DNA of 64,000 bases. Origin: Amoebidium appalachense (lineage: Eukaryota; Ichthyosporea). Shown one piece after another: positions 61,927-64,000 of this stretch; the stretch's first letter is position 1; the number at the start of each line of letters is the position of its first letter. The translations under genes were made by a program, and so were the position numbers. The notes under the pieces were generated by a model. The model searched no databases. It was not told the origin of the DNA and saw only the letters and a program-made list of their open reading frames with translations. The stretch spans positions 13,764,001-13,828,000 of the forward strand of contig CAVNZM010000004.1 of assembly GCA_963693365.1 (NCBI GenBank), in the 5' to 3' direction.

Positions 61927-62436
61927 CTTCGCGTTAGAAGCTTCTAAACCCCCTTATCCTTTGTACTGTAGCACTCAACAACGAAATATTTTGGAGGTGC
62001 AGCGATCTGGGGCAACTGCAGCGCTGCGCTGGCGGATCTGTTGTTGGCAACCGTGATGATGTCATCAGGCTGCACATTTCACCGGATTTCATATTTTCAA
62101 CATGGTTTTCCGGTGTTTGCAGGTGCATGGTGTACATCCAATCATATAATTCTAGAAAGAATCAAAATTTGGCGGGCTGCCCTGATGCTTACGTAAGTTT
62201 GCCGTTGCTGGCTTGAAGGACGTGTGCCGAATTGCCAATGATCAGAGGGAGTGTGCCGAAGTTGTTAGAGGCTGACCATGCAAAGCACTTGTGACATGCA
62301 GAAGGAACTTGTATAAGCACACCTACACGACTATATTAAGAAAGACCTCTTTAGATTTTTTTGTTGTCCAAGCAGATGTCGATGTATACATGAGTAGAGC
62401 AAACACAAGTAGAGGTCACTGTTAGGGTCAGGTAGA
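61927..62436. promoter_or_regulatory. Putative bidirectional promoter region upstream of USP14
   Basis: This 510-bp region separates the USP14 start from a possible plus-strand start at 62437. It holds a 10-bp palindrome CTTACGTAAG (62188-62197), TTTGGCGGGC (62168, E2F-like) and TGATGTCATCA at about 62053-62067. The last lies in sequence resembling one arm of the foldback MITE at 51469. Binding is not shown. Confidence 0.35.
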
Positions 62437-62495
62437 ATGGCAGAGGCGGAGGCTTACGAGGGGGAGGTGGCGACGGAGGAGCAGCTGGAAGAAGG
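62437..62495 (+). CDS. Possible first coding exon of a gene leaving the window
   Basis: The ATG opens MAEAEAYEGEVATEEQLEE and meets a good donor GG|GTAGGT in phase 2. The acidic N-terminus is plausible, and the divergent placement opposite USP14 fits a bidirectional promoter, but I find no certain next exon before the window ends. Confidence 0.35.
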
Positions 62496-63243
62496 GTAGG
62501 TACCCTGCTCCCATAGTATGTGCTGGGCATGACGGGCTGGTGACGTTGGCCAGAGCTACACAACGCCACAGGCACACACACACACACGCAAGTGTACCTG
62601 AAAGTACAAAGTGGACACTTCAGCAAACACTTGTACAAGGACGTCCGGCGGTTTAGGAAGACCAGGCTCTAAATACGTATGCAAACAAACCATCTACACA
62701 CAGACGCGCATAAAAACACGCTCGCACACATATACCCGCTCATTTGGGCGCTGGTCGACAAACATGCCTACACACCACACACACACTCGCGCGCGCTGCG
62801 CGCGCGCGCGCGCACGCAAGCACACAGACGCAGGCACAAGCCTAAAAGAGAGAAAAAGACATACGCTACAGCACTTACACGTAGCCCACACACATACATC
62901 CACAAGACACACGCATACACAAGCATGAGGCCCTGAGCACAGTGTCACCAGGGTGTGCTACGCGCGCCCCTCACTTTCACACGTTTAGCACACCATAAGC
63001 AAGTTGGCAAACAAAGGGGGGGGAGGAGAGGAGAAGGGGGGAACCTAGAATGCATTAGAGAGTACAAAGAACACATTCCTGACCGATAACACCATGCAGA
63101 TGCAAACCATACTGAAATATTATGCATAACTAGCAGTGGAACCTTCCCTCCTCCCGCCACTCTGTCACGCACACAACTCTCCCTGTGTGTCGCTCTTTCT
63201 CTCCCTCTCCCTCTCCCTCCCCCCCCCCCCCCCCCCCCTCTCT

Positions 63244-63333
<90 letters not shown>

Positions 63334-64000
63334 CCCCTCCCTCCCCCCTTTTCACTCTCCTTTATGTGTGCTCTGCATTCTGCATGGTGTCCTTCGTTGT
63401 GAATGTGTACTTCGCACTTCAAACCATCCAAACACCCCCTACTCTCTCTCCCCCTCCCCCCCCCCCCCCCCCCTTCCTCCCACCCTTGTTTCTTTGTCTC
63501 CCCTCCCCCCCCCCCTTCCCCCCCAGCACGCATAACTTATCAAAGGTCACTAGGGTGTGCTTGCACGTTGAGGTGTAAGGTTGTCCTTTTGCTGTTAGAC
63601 AGAAACAAATGCTCTTCTTGTTACACGCACCACTCAATTTGTGTACAGGTTCTGGGGCACACAAAAATTGTGGGACATGTGGCTTTGGTTTGAAGGTGGT
63701 TGAAACATGGTTACATACGGCTTTGGTACCTTGGTTAGAGGGCACACATTATTGCCGTGCATATCACAAAGAGCTTGTCACAGGGTGGCTACGAGTTTTG
63801 GAGCAGAGACACTTGTGAATTTCTGCACTGTCTCTGTTGCTTCGAACACCCCTGTGGTTTGGTGAGGAATGTGTGTGGTGATTGGGCTTTTGTTCAACAA
63901 TAACGTTAGCTGCTCATGTTGCACTTTACTGACGTGCCTGGCCACAGGGAATACATGGAAGATATGGGACATGGGGAGGGTGGGCACGAGCGAGGTGTGA
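62496..64000. other. Right-edge sequence, intron or flank
   Basis: No confident exon. Contains CA-rich sequence, a CGCGCG-rich palindrome near 62790-62814, a C-run and a (CT)n array at 63238-63331, then balanced sequence from 63540. A 69-codon frame at 63609-63818 has no recognisable family. Confidence 0.5.
63238..63331. repeat. (CT)n microsatellite
   Basis: About 90 bases of CT following a C-run at 63219-63238. Confidence 0.95.

Overview
This is eukaryotic nuclear DNA: spliceosomal introns are everywhere, every gene I can resolve has GT-AG (once GC-AG) junctions with matching phases, and there is no operon structure. The gene set fits an opisthokont: a pericentrin/AKAP450-type scaffold with a PACT domain, an XBP1/HAC1-type bZIP with IRE1 hairpins, an SLC29-type nucleoside transporter and USP14. 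The high intron density (45 coding exons in one gene) favours a unicellular holozoan, for example an ichthyosporean-like protist, over a typical fungus. That placement is inference; the sequence alone does not fix it. The DNA is unusually full of poly-G/poly-C runs, (CA)n/(GT)n arrays and minisatellites, so homopolymer lengths in this assembly should not be trusted.

Layout. 573-3129 (+): two-exon equilibrative nucleoside transporter. 3130-5986: repeat-filled space between convergent genes. 5987-6840 (-): XBP1/HAC1-type bZIP whose mRNA would carry a 20-nt unconventional intron flanked by two consensus IRE1 hairpins. Its promoter, shared head to head with the next gene, has a TATA box, a palindromic CRE and a perfect ERSE. 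7579-33930 (+): 45-exon coiled-coil scaffold of about 2,079 residues ending in a PACT-like centrosome-targeting domain. 33931-37602: repeat-rich spacer. 37603-42220 (+): three-exon gene for an unrecognised 612-residue protein (coiled coil, Pro-rich linker, conserved-looking globular C-terminus). 42221-46561: spacer with MITE-like and promoter-bearing repeats. 46562 to about 49857 (+): an unrecognised coiled-coil/Pro-rich gene with frame disruptions and unresolved splicing. 49967-61926 (-): complete 18-exon USP14/UBP6. 62437 onward (+): a possible first exon of another gene that runs off the window.

The most notable results are the complete IRE1-XBP1-type regulatory cassette (hairpins, alternative C-termini, ERSE/CRE promoter, two uORFs), and the fact that at least six minisatellites in two genes start at, or within about 20 bp of, a splice site, several of them repeating the splice-site motif itself. 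Functional links between the genes are weak: the transporter, UPR factor, centrosomal scaffold and proteasomal deubiquitinase are separate housekeeping functions, and only the bZIP/scaffold pair and the USP14/62437 pair share a promoter region.
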